64,000 nt of DNA from Pelagibacterales bacterium SAG-MED29 (GTDB lineage: Bacteria; Pseudomonadota; Alphaproteobacteria; Pelagibacterales; Pelagibacteraceae), in the NCBI GenBank assembly GCA_014653815.1, contig JACWDZ010000001.1:1-64000 (forward strand). Direction: 5' to 3'. The notes under the pieces were generated by a model. The model did no database searches, had not been told where the DNA came from, and was given only the letters and a program-made list of their open reading frames with translations. The translations under genes were made by a program, and so were the position numbers. Every line of letters starts with the position of its first letter. The first letter of the stretch is position 1. Positions 21,245 to 31,429 of the stretch are shown here, piece after piece.

Positions 21245-21595
21245 ATGATTTTGATAAATTGTCCATATTGTGGTGAAAGAGATCAATCAGAATTTTCTAA
21301 TGGAGGCGAAGCTCATGTAGCAAGACCAGAAAATTCTGAAAACCTTAATGATAAAGATTGGGGACAATACGTTTTTTATCGTGATAACCCTAAAGGAATT
21401 TTTTATGAGCGCTGGGTTCACTCTCACGGGTGCAGAAAATGGTTTAACGCAGTTAGAAACACATCTACAGATGAAATATTAAAGATTTATAAGCTAGATG
21501 AAAAACAACCAAAACTAGATAGGTTTACCAATACTTTAAAAACACCTTCAGGAGAACCAAAAGTGGGATCTGGAAACTTTACTGTAAAGAAATAA
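21245..21595 (+). CDS. soxD: Sarcosine oxidase delta subunit
   Basis: A 116-residue zinc-binding structural subunit of heterotetrameric sarcosine oxidase. The metal ligands of the family are all present: C6 and C9 in NCPYCGERD, and H59 and C63 in RWVHSHGCRKWFN. It lies two bases after soxB and three bases before soxA, so the three are one transcript. Confidence 0.95.
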   Translation: MILINCPYCGERDQSEFSNGGEAHVARPENSENLNDKDWGQYVFYRDNPKGIFYERWVHSHGCRKWFNAVRNTSTDEILKIYKLDEKQPKLDRFTNTLKTPSGEPKVGSGNFTVKK

Positions 21596-21598
21596 TTT

Positions 21599-24589
21599 AT
21601 GAGCGCTTTAGATAATAAAAAATGCTCCTATGTAAAAAAAAATAAAAAGATTGCATTCACTTTTGATGGAAAAAAATATTATGGTTATAAAGGAGATACG
21701 ATAGCTTCAGCTTTATTGAGAAATAATGTTAGGCTAGTTGCTAGAAGTTTTAAGTATCATAGACCAAGAGGTATATATACTTGTGGAATAGAAGAACCTA
21801 ATGCGATTGTTCAAATATTAAATGAACATAACGAACCCAACACTAGAGCTACAGTAAAACAAATTTATGATGGTATGAAAGTAGATAGCCAAAATCGATG
21901 GCCATCTCTTAATTTAGATATTGGTTCAATTAACAATTTGTTATCACCGATGTTTTCTGCAGGCTTTTATTACAAAACATTTATGGGTCCAAAGGGGTTT
22001 TGGAAAAGAATTTATGAACCAATTATAAGAAGAACAGCCGGGCTTGGAAAACCACCTAAGGAATTTAGATCTAAAAGCATTCATCAAAATCATAACGTTG
22101 ATATTGTTATTGTTGGAGCAGGCTTAAGTGGGTTAATTGCAGCAAGAAAATTAATTGATACAGAATATGATGTTTTGATTTTAGAACAAGATAGCTTTAT
22201 AGGAGGAGTGTTAAAAAACTCAAATAAAGTAGAAAAGATTAATAATCAAGAAGTAAATAAGTGGATTAAGGAAACCGAAAGACTTATAAAAACTTCAACA
22301 AATATTAAAATATTAAAAAACTCGCTAGTAACTTCATACAATTTTACAAATCATTTAATTGCTTTAGAAGATAAATTTGCTGGAAAAGCAATTGATACAA
22401 GCAAATCCGAGTTAACTCTTCACAAAATCAGAACAACGCATACCATCTTAGCTAACGGACATATTGAGCGATTTATTTCATTTAGAAACAATGATTTGCC
22501 GGGGGTAATGTTAGCTTCGTCTTTTGAAAAATATATTCATCGATACGGAGTTATCCCTGAAACCAACCCTGTAATTTTTACAAACAATTCATCAACAGTT
22601 ACTCTTTTAAAATCTTTAGTTGATCTTGATCATAAGCCAGCTGCTTATGTAGATGCTAGAGATAAAAATAAGATAGGAAAAAAACTTTTAACTTACTTAA
22701 AGAAAAACAATATTCCTTTTTATACTAACGCAGAAATAGAAGGTTGTGATGGAAATAAAAAGGTTGAAACTATATCTATCAGAAAAAATAAGAATAAAAT
22801 TATTAAAGTAAAATCTGAAATGCTTTGTGTATCTGGAGGAATAAATCCTGATATACATTTATTTACTCAATCAAAAGGGCTAGTTAAATGGGATGATAAA
22901 CTTATTACTTTTAAACCAGATGTGCCTTTTCAGAACACTATTACTTTAGGATCCGTAAGTGGAAATTATAATTATGAAAAAACAAATGATGAAATTAATA
23001 ATAAATTGTCTTTTTTAAAAGCAAAAAATATTGAATTTAAGATAGAAATTAATGATACCAATAATTTTAATATCAAAGAGCTTTGGGAAACTCAGCATGA
23101 AAAAAAATCAAATTGGTCTAAATCTTTTATAGATTTACATAATGATGTAACTACAAAAGATCTTAAGCAAGCAGTTGTAGAAGGATTCGATCGGATTGAG
23201 CATCTAAAGCGTTTCACTACAAACAGCATGGGTACTGACCAAGGAAAAATTAGTAGTATTAATTCATTAGGTATAGTTTCAAAAATTTTAAAAAAGCAAA
23301 TTTCTGAAGTAGGAACAACAACTTATAGACCACCTTATGCTCCGCTTAGCTTTTCAGCTATTGCTGGAAGAAGCACTTATGAATTTTACGATCCTCAAAG
23401 AAAAACTCCTATTCATAATTGGCACGTAGACAATAAAGCAGTATTCGAAGATGTGGGCCAGTGGAAAAGACCTTGGTATTTTAAAGAGCATGACGCAGAA
23501 ACTATGCATCAGGCTCTGCAAAGAGAATCAAAACAAACAAGACAAACAGCAGGTATCTTAGACGGTAGTACTCTTGGAAAAATTGAAATTAAAGGGAAGG
23601 ATGCATTGGAATTTATGAATCTTATGTATACAAATCCGTTCACTAAAATGAAACCAATGACCTCAAGGTACGCTCTTATGTTAGGAGAAGATGGAATGAT
23701 AAAAGATGACGGTATTGTATGTAAATTTAATGATAAGCATTTCATAGCAACAACTACATCAGGAGGTGCTCCTAAAGTTTTAGCTGATATGGAAGAATAT
23801 CTTCAAACAGAGTGGCCTCATCTTCAAGTTTATGTGAATTCAATTACAGAACAATTCACTACATTTAATATTAGTGGCCCTAAATCAAGAGATATAATGA
23901 GCAAAGTATTTACTGAAGTTGATTTTAGCAATGAAAACTTTCCCTTTATGACTTTTAAAGTTTTTAATTATATGGATACAGAAGTTAGAATTATGAGAGC
24001 CAGTTTTACAGGAGAACTTGGTTATGAGATTTATATTACTCCTAATCATGGTTTAGCATTATGGAAAAGAATATTTCATCATGGAAATGTATTTGACCTT
24101 GTTCCTTACGGAACAGAGACTATGCATTTGTTGAGAGCCGAAAAAGGCTACGTTGTAATTGGTCAAGAGACTGACGGAACTGTGACACCTATTGATCTTA
24201 ATTTTAATTGGATGATAGGTAAAAAGAAAAAAGATTTTATCGGGAAAAGATCGTTAACTAGAAGTGACACAGCGAGAGAAGATCGAAAACAATTGGTTGG
24301 GATTATTCCTTTAGATAAATCTGAATTTATTGAAGAAGGACAACATGTTGTGGAGCGCGAAAGAATACCAGATCCAATAAAAACACCAGTAGAGTATCTT
24401 GGCCATGTTTCTTCTAGCTACCACAGCCCTAATCTTAACCACTGTATTGCAATGGCAATGATAAAAGGCGGCAACAAATTGATGGGCAGTAAATTATTTG
24501 TTTCTTCGTCTTATGGAACCAAAAACATCCCAGTAGAGGTTGTTAGTCCTGTTTTTATTGATCCCGAAAACAAAAGGCTGATATCATGA
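21599..24589 (+). CDS. soxA: Sarcosine oxidase alpha subunit
   Basis: The large (996-residue) subunit of heterotetrameric sarcosine oxidase. Order of parts: a 2Fe-2S-ferredoxin-like fold without its cluster (about 20-105, FDGKKYYGYKGDTIASALLR and HRPRGIYTCGIEEPNA), an NAD-binding Rossmann unit (IVIVGAGLSGLIAARKLI, near 170), and C-terminal GcvT/aminomethyltransferase domains (from about 600, including GELGYEIYITPNHG) that handle tetrahydrofolate and formaldehyde. The 3' end overlaps soxG by four bases (ATGA). Confidence 0.95.
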   Translation: MSALDNKKCSYVKKNKKIAFTFDGKKYYGYKGDTIASALLRNNVRLVARSFKYHRPRGIYTCGIEEPNAIVQILNEHNEPNTRATVKQIYDGMKVDSQNRWPSLNLDIGSINNLLSPMFSAGFYYKTFMGPKGFWKRIYEPIIRRTAGLGKPPKEFRSKSIHQNHNVDIVIVGAGLSGLIAARKLIDTEYDVLILEQDSFIGGVLKNSNKVEKINNQEVNKWIKETERLIKTSTNIKILKNSLVTSYNFTNHLIALEDKFAGKAIDTSKSELTLHKIRTTHTILANGHIERFISFRNNDLPGVMLASSFEKYIHRYGVIPETNPVIFTNNSSTVTLLKSLVDLDHKPAAYVDARDKNKIGKKLLTYLKKNNIPFYTNAEIEGCDGNKKVETISIRKNKNKIIKVKSEMLCVSGGINPDIHLFTQSKGLVKWDDKLITFKPDVPFQNTITLGSVSGNYNYEKTNDEINNKLSFLKAKNIEFKIEINDTNNFNIKELWETQHEKKSNWSKSFIDLHNDVTTKDLKQAVVEGFDRIEHLKRFTTNSMGTDQGKISSINSLGIVSKILKKQISEVGTTTYRPPYAPLSFSAIAGRSTYEFYDPQRKTPIHNWHVDNKAVFEDVGQWKRPWYFKEHDAETMHQALQRESKQTRQTAGILDGSTLGKIEIKGKDALEFMNLMYTNPFTKMKPMTSRYALMLGEDGMIKDDGIVCKFNDKHFIATTTSGGAPKVLADMEEYLQTEWPHLQVYVNSITEQFTTFNISGPKSRDIMSKVFTEVDFSNENFPFMTFKVFNYMDTEVRIMRASFTGELGYEIYITPNHGLALWKRIFHHGNVFDLVPYGTETMHLLRAEKGYVVIGQETDGTVTPIDLNFNWMIGKKKKDFIGKRSLTRSDTAREDRKQLVGIIPLDKSEFIEEGQHVVERERIPDPIKTPVEYLGHVSSSYHSPNLNHCIAMAMIKGGNKLMGSKLFVSSSYGTKNIPVEVVSPVFIDPENKRLIS

Positions 24590-25107
24590 CACAATTACTA
24601 TCATCACAAGGCGTAGATATTTATCAAAAAAATTTTCAACAGATCATCATTAGAGGTGATGGAAAAGATCAATTTAATCAAATAATAAATAAAGAAATAT
24701 CTATATTTCCTCCTTCTAAAAATCTTGAGGTGACAAAAGATGATAGGTTTATGTTTGCAAAAAATTCATTTGATCAGTGGAGTTTAATTTATTTAGTAGA
24801 ACAGAATTACAAAGAGATTTTAAAGTTTATTTCTAATATCAACTCAAATGACGAAATTCTTGCTTCTGATTATTCTTATGGTCAAGTTTATTTTGAAATT
24901 TCTGGTAAAAATAGAAATGAATTTTTAAATAAGTTAACACATTTTGATTTACGTTTAAAAAAATTTCCAGTCTTTTCAATGGCTCAAACTTTAATAGCTA
25001 AAATAGACTGCTCGATCTACCATTTGAAAGACAAGTATATTCTAACTTGCAATAGATCTTTCGAAGATTATTTTAAAGAACGTCTTAAAGATACAGCTAA
25101 TATTTAA
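24586..25107 (+). CDS. soxG: Sarcosine oxidase gamma subunit
   Basis: A 173-residue subunit of heterotetrameric sarcosine oxidase, a shortened GcvT-like fold. The family is weakly conserved; the visible features are the FQQIIIRGDGKDQFNQII segment and DYSYGQVYFEISGKN. It overlaps soxA by ATGA and is the last enzyme gene of the soxBDAG operon; the next gene starts after one base. Assignment rests on position, size and fold-like pattern. Confidence 0.85.
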   Translation: MTQLLSSQGVDIYQKNFQQIIIRGDGKDQFNQIINKEISIFPPSKNLEVTKDDRFMFAKNSFDQWSLIYLVEQNYKEILKFISNINSNDEILASDYSYGQVYFEISGKNRNEFLNKLTHFDLRLKKFPVFSMAQTLIAKIDCSIYHLKDKYILTCNRSFEDYFKERLKDTANI

Positions 25108-25108
25108 A

Positions 25109-25738
25109 ATGGAAAATTTAATGCTGGGTTTCTTGACTGGAGGGAGCCTAATATTAGCAATAGGTCCTCAAAATCTTTTTGTAATTGAACAAGGATTAAA
25201 AAAAAATTTTGTATTTACTATCACAACAATTTGTGCCGCTTCAGATATATTGTTAATTTTTCTTGGCATATTCATTTATCATATTTTTGACTCTATATCT
25301 TTTGAAGTAGAAGTAATTTTAAACATTATATTAATTGTATTTTTGCTTAATTACATCAAGGATAAGATTGGTAGTTTAAAAAAAGAATATAAAATTAAGA
25401 ATATAGAACGATCTCAAAATTTTAAAAATATAATCTTAAAAACATTAGGATTTACTTATCTAAACCCCCATGTTTATTCTGATACTGTTTTTATTTTAGG
25501 AAATTTATCAAAAAATTTTTTACTACAAGAGAAATTTTATTTTGCTTTTGGAGCATCATTTGCTTCCATTATATTTTTTTATTCTTTAGGCTATATGTCC
25601 AGTGCGTTTGCCAATTTTATTAAAAAGAAAAATACTTGGAAATATATAAACAGCTTTATTATATTTTTTATGTCAATTTTAGCAGTCTATATTGCTTATG
25701 ATACTTTTATACATATCTTGATTGCAACACGCGTTTAG
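25109..25738 (+). CDS. LysE/ArgO-type amino acid exporter
   Basis: A 209-residue membrane protein of the LysE superfamily with about six hydrophobic helices. The N-terminal signature GGSLILAIGPQNLFVIEQGL is the LysE/ArgO motif, and TYLNPHVYSDTVFILG is the second conserved motif. It follows soxG by one base, so the amino acid exported may be a product of sarcosine oxidation or simply relieve an amino acid surplus; this is inference. Its last 32 bases overlap the convergent DMT gene on the other strand. Confidence 0.87.
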   Translation: MENLMLGFLTGGSLILAIGPQNLFVIEQGLKKNFVFTITTICAASDILLIFLGIFIYHIFDSISFEVEVILNIILIVFLLNYIKDKIGSLKKEYKIKNIERSQNFKNIILKTLGFTYLNPHVYSDTVFILGNLSKNFLLQEKFYFAFGASFASIIFFYSLGYMSSAFANFIKKKNTWKYINSFIIFFMSILAVYIAYDTFIHILIATRV

Positions 25739-26600
25739 TATTAAAACCGTAGAAGATTATTGCAGAAATAATTATAGCTCCACCGATTAAAGTATTCACA
25801 CTAGGAATTTCATTGATTCCAAACCACGGTAACCAAACCCAGAAAATTCCACCCAAAACTTCTGTAAGTGAAAGCAGAGTTAAATCTGTAGCAGGCAAGT
25901 ATCTTGATTTCATAGAAAATAGAATAAGTCCCGTGCAAACCAAAAATCCATGTAATGCTGAAAGCGAAGAGTTTTTTAAAGAAATCAATATATTACTGTC
26001 ATTGAATAATAAAACTAAAATAGCAACAGCAGAACAGAAAATTCCTGCAATAGCCACGGTTGTAAATTTTGGAGTATTTTTTCTCCATCTAAGGGAAACA
26101 GTAAATCCAGCAAAACCTAATGACGAAAGCAATCCGTTGATTAGACCAAATAGCGTGCCTTCTCCTTTACTGTCGAGAGACATAAATATTATACCAGCTG
26201 CTGCAACTGTTATAGCTATGAATGTTGTTTTTGAGATTTTTTCTTTTAAAAAAATATATGCTAAAATTGCAGCAACAAAGGGTTGAGTTGCTAACATCAT
26301 CATTGTAACAGCCGCAGTCGTTGTTGTTATTGATAGTATAAAAGAAATGTTTGCAATACCAAGGCTTACTCCACCAATTAATCCTGATAAACCTATTCTG
26401 CTATAATTACCTATAAATTTTTGACCTTCAGCTAAAAATAAATAAATATTTAAAACTAAAAAAATTACAGAACCTCTAAAAAAAAGATATTGCCAAGGGA
26501 TTAGCTGAGCATTATCTATATGTCTAACAACCAATGGTCCAAAAGACCAAAAGATTCCAGCAATTAAAACAATAACTATAGCTGAACTATTTTTTATCAT
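25707..26600 (-). CDS. EamA-type DMT permease
   Basis: A ten-helix DMT-superfamily transporter of 297 residues with two EamA repeats (VLIAGIFWSFGPLVVRHI at the N terminus, and GLINGLLSSLGFAGFTVSLR). Start placed at 26600 (MIKNSSAIVIV); an upstream start at 26639 would add 13 residues and lengthen the overlap with the MFS gene. Substrate unknown. It overlaps the MFS gene by 14 bases and the two are likely cotranscribed. Confidence 0.84.
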   Translation of the reverse strand: MIKNSSAIVIVLIAGIFWSFGPLVVRHIDNAQLIPWQYLFFRGSVIFLVLNIYLFLAEGQKFIGNYSRIGLSGLIGGVSLGIANISFILSITTTTAAVTMMMLATQPFVAAILAYIFLKEKISKTTFIAITVAAAGIIFMSLDSKGEGTLFGLINGLLSSLGFAGFTVSLRWRKNTPKFTTVAIAGIFCSAVAILVLLFNDSNILISLKNSSLSALHGFLVCTGLILFSMKSRYLPATDLTLLSLTEVLGGIFWVWLPWFGINEIPSVNTLIGGAIIISAIIFYGFNTKRVLQSRYV

Positions 26601-27909
26601 TTGCAGTATTAGATAAATCAACACCAGTATCTGGATCAAGCTCGATACCTAATGGAGTAATATCTTTTGGTAATGGTGTAAAAGTTGAATCTGGATTATC
26701 TTCGTGCTTTCTTCTATTCATTCTAAAAATTCCAAAGCAAGTAATTATTATAAAAAAGATAAGCAGATGAACAAAGAAACCATTTGGTCCTAGGAAATTC
26801 ATTAGTATTGAACAAATAATTGGACCCGCTATTGCACCTAATCCAAATATAATATTTAAACCTGCTCCAGCAGCAACGAACTTTTCTTTTGGAATATAAT
26901 CATTTACCAGCGCAAGATTGAGTGCAAATAATGGAAGAGTCATTCCAGAAAGAAGAACTATAAATATAAATAGCTTTGTTTTATCCATAGCCGTATCTGG
27001 AGAAAAATAGTTAAATCTAAACATTTCCCCTACAAGAAGATTTTCAAAAGATATTCCTGAAGCTGTAATAGATAGAACAGCAAATATAGATGAAGCAACA
27101 CAGCATCCTATAATAACTATTCTGCGGTCGTATTTATCTGAGAGAGAACCTATAGGCCATTGAAAAATGGCACCTGCAAGTGTTACTGCAAATAACAATA
27201 TAGAAATTTCAAAGACAGATAAATTCATTGTAACGGCATAAACAGAGAGCATGGTAAACATTGCTGAAAAAATAAAACCAGAACAAAACGTAGAAAAACT
27301 TCCAAAAGGAGAAATTTTAAAAAGTTCTTTAATTTTAATAGAGCTTATTTTTTTAAATGTTGGCGGCTTACGTTTTGTAAGTAGTATAGGAATTAAGGCT
27401 ATAGAAAATAATAAAGAAATTAATATAAAAGGTTCATAATTTTTGGGACTACTTACGTTTAATAAAAGATTTCCTAAAGCAAACCCAGAAAAAGTAAGAA
27501 GCATATAAAGTGACAAAACTTTCCCTCGTGTTTTATTTGTAGCTCGATCATTCAACCAACTTTCAACAATGATAAGTATACCAATCATACTAAATCCTGT
27601 TAAAAATCTTGCTAAAGTCCAAACTACAGGATCTACAAATACAACATGAACTAATGAACTAAGGGATGCCATTGAAGCAAAAGCAGCAAATACTCTTATG
27701 TGACCCACTTTACTTATAAGATTAGGAATTATATTTGCTCCAATAAAATACCCAATAAAATAACCAGACATCATTGTTCCAGTAGCGATAAAATTAAAAT
27801 TTTCTAATACAGCTCTGATTCCTAAAAGGTTTCCTTGAAACCCGTGTGAGATCATAATTATTACATAGCCTGTAAATAGAGCCCAAGAATTTCTTATGAT
27901 CTTTCCCAT
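26587..27909 (-). CDS. MFS transporter
   Basis: A 440-residue major facilitator protein with twelve hydrophobic helices. The loop 2-3 region and the SDKYDRRIVIIG motif A copy in the second half (GSLSDKYDRR) are clear. The C terminus has a soluble tail of about 40 residues ending in GVDLSNTANDKK. The pattern is that of the YcaD-like/UMF1-type MFS group; no substrate can be named. It precedes the DMT gene on the minus strand and follows ETF-QO by 45 bases. Confidence 0.88.
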   Translation of the reverse strand: MGKIIRNSWALFTGYVIIMISHGFQGNLLGIRAVLENFNFIATGTMMSGYFIGYFIGANIIPNLISKVGHIRVFAAFASMASLSSLVHVVFVDPVVWTLARFLTGFSMIGILIIVESWLNDRATNKTRGKVLSLYMLLTFSGFALGNLLLNVSSPKNYEPFILISLLFSIALIPILLTKRKPPTFKKISSIKIKELFKISPFGSFSTFCSGFIFSAMFTMLSVYAVTMNLSVFEISILLFAVTLAGAIFQWPIGSLSDKYDRRIVIIGCCVASSIFAVLSITASGISFENLLVGEMFRFNYFSPDTAMDKTKLFIFIVLLSGMTLPLFALNLALVNDYIPKEKFVAAGAGLNIIFGLGAIAGPIICSILMNFLGPNGFFVHLLIFFIIITCFGIFRMNRRKHEDNPDSTFTPLPKDITPLGIELDPDTGVDLSNTANDKK

Positions 27910-27954
27910 GACTCAAGCCATTATGCTTTCTTTAGGACAAAAGCAATAGTCTTT

Positions 27955-29562
27955 TTACATGTTGCCGTACTTAGGACCGCCACCACCTTCGGGTGCTACC
28001 CAGGTAATATTTTGAGATGGTTCTTTAATATCACACGTCTTACAATGGATGCAGTTTTGAGAATTAATAACGAACTTTTCCTGCTGAATTTCATACACCC
28101 CAACAGGACAATACCTTACAGCTGGTTCGTCGTATTTTTTTAAAGTGTAGTTAATTGGTAGATTAGGGTCTTTTAACCTTAAATGGACAGGCTGGTTTTC
28201 AGTATGATTAGTTCCCGTTAAATAAACAGAGCTAGTTTTGTCGAATGTTAGCTTTCCATCAGGTTTTGGATATTCAATCTTAGGCATTTGATTAGCGGGT
28301 TTTAAAGACTCATGATCAGCATGTTTATGTTTTAAAGTAAAAGGTAGCCTTCCTCTAAATAAAATTTGGTCAACACCTGTAAAAATTATTCCTAGTATTA
28401 AACCCCAACTAAAACTGGGCTTAACATTTCTTGCAGTATATAACTCTTTATAAGCCCAGCTTTCCTTAAATTTCTTTTCGTAAATAGAAAGATCAGCCTT
28501 ATTTTTAATATTTTCAATTATAGATTCTGCTGCAATTATTCCACTTTTCATTGCGGTATGTGAACCTTTTATTTTTGGCATATTTAAAGTTCCAGCATCA
28601 CATCCAATTAGCAATGCTCCTGGCATAAACATTTTAGGCAAACTCTGTACTCCACCTTCAATCAAAGCTCTAGCTCCAAAAGCAATACGTTTACCGCCTT
28701 CTAACATTTTTCTTATAGCCTTATGCGTTTTAAATCTTTGAAACTCATCAAAGGGAGATAGGTAAGGATTTTGGTAATCTAGACCAATAACATATCCAAA
28801 ATAAATTTGTTTATTTTCTGCATGATAGATAAAGCTTCCACCATAAGTTTTGTTATCTAAAGGCCATCCCGCTGTATGCATGACCAATCCTTCTTGATGC
28901 TGTCCTTCACTTACTTCCCATATTTCTTTAAAACCAATACCATATTGTTGAGGATTTTTTCCTTCATCTAGATTAAATTTTTTAATTAATTGTTTACCTA
29001 AATGACCTCTGCATCCTTCAGAAAAGACAGTTACCTTTGCATGTAATTCCATTCCTTCTTGGTAAGTATCTTTTTTATTTCCTTCTTTATCTAAGCCCAT
29101 ATCTAAAGTAGCTACACCTTTTACTGACCCATCATCATTATAAAGAACTTCACTAGCAGGAAACCCAGGGAATATTTCAACTCCTAATTTTTCCGCCTGC
29201 TCAGCTAACCAACGGCAAAGATTAGCAAGGCTAATGATATAGTTCTTATGATTTTTTTGTACTGAAGGTAAAAGCCATGTAGGCCAACTTAATGAAGAAT
29301 TTTTTCCCAAAAATAAGAATTTTTCTTTTGAAACTTTTGTTTTTACTGGAGCACCTTCATTTTTCCAATTAGGTATTAATTCATCAAGCGCTTTTGTTTC
29401 AAACACATTACCACTTAAAATGTGAGCTCCAACTTCAGCGCCTTTCTCAAGGATACAAACATTTAAATTAGGATCGATCTGTTTAATTTTGATAGCTGTA
29501 GTTAAGCCAGCTGGACCTGCGCCAACTATTACCACATCATAATTCATTGCTTCTCTGGACAT
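27955..29562 (-). CDS. Electron transfer flavoprotein-ubiquinone oxidoreductase
   Basis: A 535-residue membrane-associated enzyme that takes electrons from reduced ETF and passes them to ubiquinone. The FAD motif is DVVIVGAGPAGLTTAIKI at the N terminus; the ubiquinone/FAD region includes FSEGCRGHLGKQL, and GCDAGTLNMPKIKGSHTAMK is characteristic. Four cysteines for the single 4Fe-4S cluster lie at C485, C504, C507 and C510 (RYCPVGVYE, NCIHCKTCDIK). With etfA/etfB and the dimethylglycine dehydrogenase at 43-47 kb it completes an electron route to the respiratory chain. The accessory block begins just upstream of its start. Confidence 0.96.
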   Translation of the reverse strand: MSREAMNYDVVIVGAGPAGLTTAIKIKQIDPNLNVCILEKGAEVGAHILSGNVFETKALDELIPNWKNEGAPVKTKVSKEKFLFLGKNSSLSWPTWLLPSVQKNHKNYIISLANLCRWLAEQAEKLGVEIFPGFPASEVLYNDDGSVKGVATLDMGLDKEGNKKDTYQEGMELHAKVTVFSEGCRGHLGKQLIKKFNLDEGKNPQQYGIGFKEIWEVSEGQHQEGLVMHTAGWPLDNKTYGGSFIYHAENKQIYFGYVIGLDYQNPYLSPFDEFQRFKTHKAIRKMLEGGKRIAFGARALIEGGVQSLPKMFMPGALLIGCDAGTLNMPKIKGSHTAMKSGIIAAESIIENIKNKADLSIYEKKFKESWAYKELYTARNVKPSFSWGLILGIIFTGVDQILFRGRLPFTLKHKHADHESLKPANQMPKIEYPKPDGKLTFDKTSSVYLTGTNHTENQPVHLRLKDPNLPINYTLKKYDEPAVRYCPVGVYEIQQEKFVINSQNCIHCKTCDIKEPSQNITWVAPEGGGGPKYGNM

Positions 29563-29590
29563 GGACTTTACTATATCATAGAATTTTTAC

Positions 29591-30232
29591 ATGAAAAGGA
29601 TTCTAGCTATCATAGTTTTTAACTTATTCATCGTGACCTCATCTCACGCAGATGATATTCGAGATTTGCAGATTGAAGGGATAAGCGTAGGGGATAGTGC
29701 CCTCAAGTATTTTTCTGAGGAATTAATTAAAAATTCTACTACCAAAATTCCCGGCAATCATAATAACGAATATCAATGGGCTACAATTTATGACGGAACT
29801 AAGATTTCCGGCTATAGAAATCTTTCAGATTTTGCATACACAACTTTTGATACGGTAGAAATCACATTTAAAAAAAATGATAAAAATTTTATTATAGAAG
29901 GCTTGTCTGGAGGTATTACAAATGCATTTAAAAAAAATATTTTAAATATTGAAGACTGTGAAAAACAAAAAAATAAAATGTATCAAGACGTAAAATCAAT
30001 TTTTAAAGGTTCGATCTCTAGATCCGATAATGGGTCTATTCCATTTGATAAGACAGGTAAAAGTAAATATTTTCGATCAGCTTTTCAACTATCCAACAAT
30101 TCTAAATATATGGAAATTGAAATATCATGTGTTTTTTACATAGGAGAGTTAACAAAAGATTTTACCACTTCTGTAGGCACGACTATCAAGTCTGATAAAC
30201 TTAATGATTGGTTCGCTGGTATCTACAAATAA
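29591..30232 (+). CDS. Secreted ADDI/GDS-family protein, copy 1
   Basis: A 213-residue exported protein of unknown function. Residues 1-20 are a signal peptide ending in SHA. The mature N terminus reads DDIRDLQIEGISVGDSALKY, a motif shared with four other proteins in this window. A cysteine followed by a K/E-rich helix (EDCEKQKNKMYQDVKSIF) and a second cysteine near the C terminus (IEISCVFY) recur across the family and could form a disulfide. The gene diverges from ETF-QO and heads a run of three tandem copies. Confidence 0.75.
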   Translation: MKRILAIIVFNLFIVTSSHADDIRDLQIEGISVGDSALKYFSEELIKNSTTKIPGNHNNEYQWATIYDGTKISGYRNLSDFAYTTFDTVEITFKKNDKNFIIEGLSGGITNAFKKNILNIEDCEKQKNKMYQDVKSIFKGSISRSDNGSIPFDKTGKSKYFRSAFQLSNNSKYMEIEISCVFYIGELTKDFTTSVGTTIKSDKLNDWFAGIYK

Positions 30233-30234
30233 TT

Positions 30235-30807
30235 ATGAGGGTATTAATAGCAGTATTAGTTTTAATTTTTAGTCTTCAATCCTGGACCAAGGCAGATGAT
30301 ATCAGTGACTTTGAGATAGAAGGGATGAGTATTGGGGATAGTTTGTTAGATTTTTATAGCGAGAGAGAAATTAATAACTTTTATAACTATGATCATTTGC
30401 CTTCTGATATGAAGTTCAGAATTGCTGATGATCAAAGAACAACAGGTAGTTATGATTCATTACAATTTTTTTATAAACCTAAAGACCAAAAATTTAAAAT
30501 CTATAGTATTTCTGGAGCTGTTTTTTGTAACTCTAAAAATGAATGTAATAAAATTTTTGAAGAAATTAAGTCTGATATGGCAAAATCACTAGGAGGAAAA
30601 AATTTTAAAAAAAACAGTTATAGACACTCTGATGATAAGTCTGGCAAAAGTTTTGCAACCTATTATTATCTAGCTGTAGATGGAGGACATATAAAAATTG
30701 AATATATGGATTGGTCGGAAAAAGTGGAATTTTCAGATAACGTAAATGTTGCGATCAATTCAATTGAATCAATAAAATGGATGCAAAGCAATTATGGAAC
30801 AAAATAA
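30235..30807 (+). CDS. Secreted ADDI/GDS-family protein, copy 2
   Basis: A 190-residue paralog starting at 30235, two bases after the stop of copy 1; an upstream start at 30208 would add nine residues inside the previous gene and break the signal peptide. The signal peptide ends in WTKA and is followed by DDISDFEIEGMSIGDSLLDF. Its signal-peptide DNA closely resembles that of copy 5 at 42617, on the far side of the accessory block. The C-terminal cysteine of the family is absent here; two cysteines cluster in VFCNSKNEC. Function unknown. Confidence 0.75.
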   Translation: MRVLIAVLVLIFSLQSWTKADDISDFEIEGMSIGDSLLDFYSEREINNFYNYDHLPSDMKFRIADDQRTTGSYDSLQFFYKPKDQKFKIYSISGAVFCNSKNECNKIFEEIKSDMAKSLGGKNFKKNSYRHSDDKSGKSFATYYYLAVDGGHIKIEYMDWSEKVEFSDNVNVAINSIESIKWMQSNYGTK

Positions 30808-31411
30808 AGCAATTAGACTATTCATTTTATTTAACTTATTAATTCTTATCTTAACGTTTAGCTTTCAGTCACTCACCAAGGCAGATGATATTAGTGACTT
30901 TCAAATTGAAGGGATGAGTATTGGCGATAGTGCACTAGATTATTTTACTATTAATGAGTTAAACGATTCACTGGATAAATATGATTATTTAGACAAATAT
31001 AGATATTATTTTTTTTCTTATCCTAAAGGTAAAGAATATGAATATCTTCAGATAACTGTAAAACAAAAAGATAGTAAATATATAATTTATGATCTTCAAG
31101 GACATATTTTTTATTCAAATAATATCAAGAAATGTAATAAAAAATTAAACGAAATAAAAAAGGATATAGACGGAATTTTAAATACAGAAGGAAAAGAATA
31201 TTCAGGTGCTCATTGGATAGATAAAACTGGTGAAAGCAAATATAAAAGAATTAACTATAGCCTTCAAGGTGGGATAGTAGATTTAATTTGTTTTGATATG
31301 AGTAAAAAATTGGAAGAAAAGGGCAAAGAAGATAGGCTATCAATAACTTTTACAAGCAGGGAATTTGCTGAATGGCTTGATAAAAATTATTCAAAAATGA
31401 AAACGAATTAA
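30794..31411 (+). CDS. Secreted ADDI/GDS-family protein, copy 3
   Basis: A 205-residue paralog overlapping copy 2 by 14 bases. The signal peptide (about residues 1-30) ends in LTKA, followed by DDISDFQIEGMSIGDSALDY. The family cysteine plus K/E helix (KKCNKKLNEIKKDIDGIL) and C-terminal cysteine (VDLICFDMSK) are present. It ends the left tandem array, converging on the ion channel gene with 18 bases between. Function unknown. Confidence 0.75.
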   Translation: MEQNKAIRLFILFNLLILILTFSFQSLTKADDISDFQIEGMSIGDSALDYFTINELNDSLDKYDYLDKYRYYFFSYPKGKEYEYLQITVKQKDSKYIIYDLQGHIFYSNNIKKCNKKLNEIKKDIDGILNTEGKEYSGAHWIDKTGESKYKRINYSLQGGIVDLICFDMSKKLEEKGKEDRLSITFTSREFAEWLDKNYSKMKTN

Positions 31412-31429
31412 AATTAAATAATTATTTAT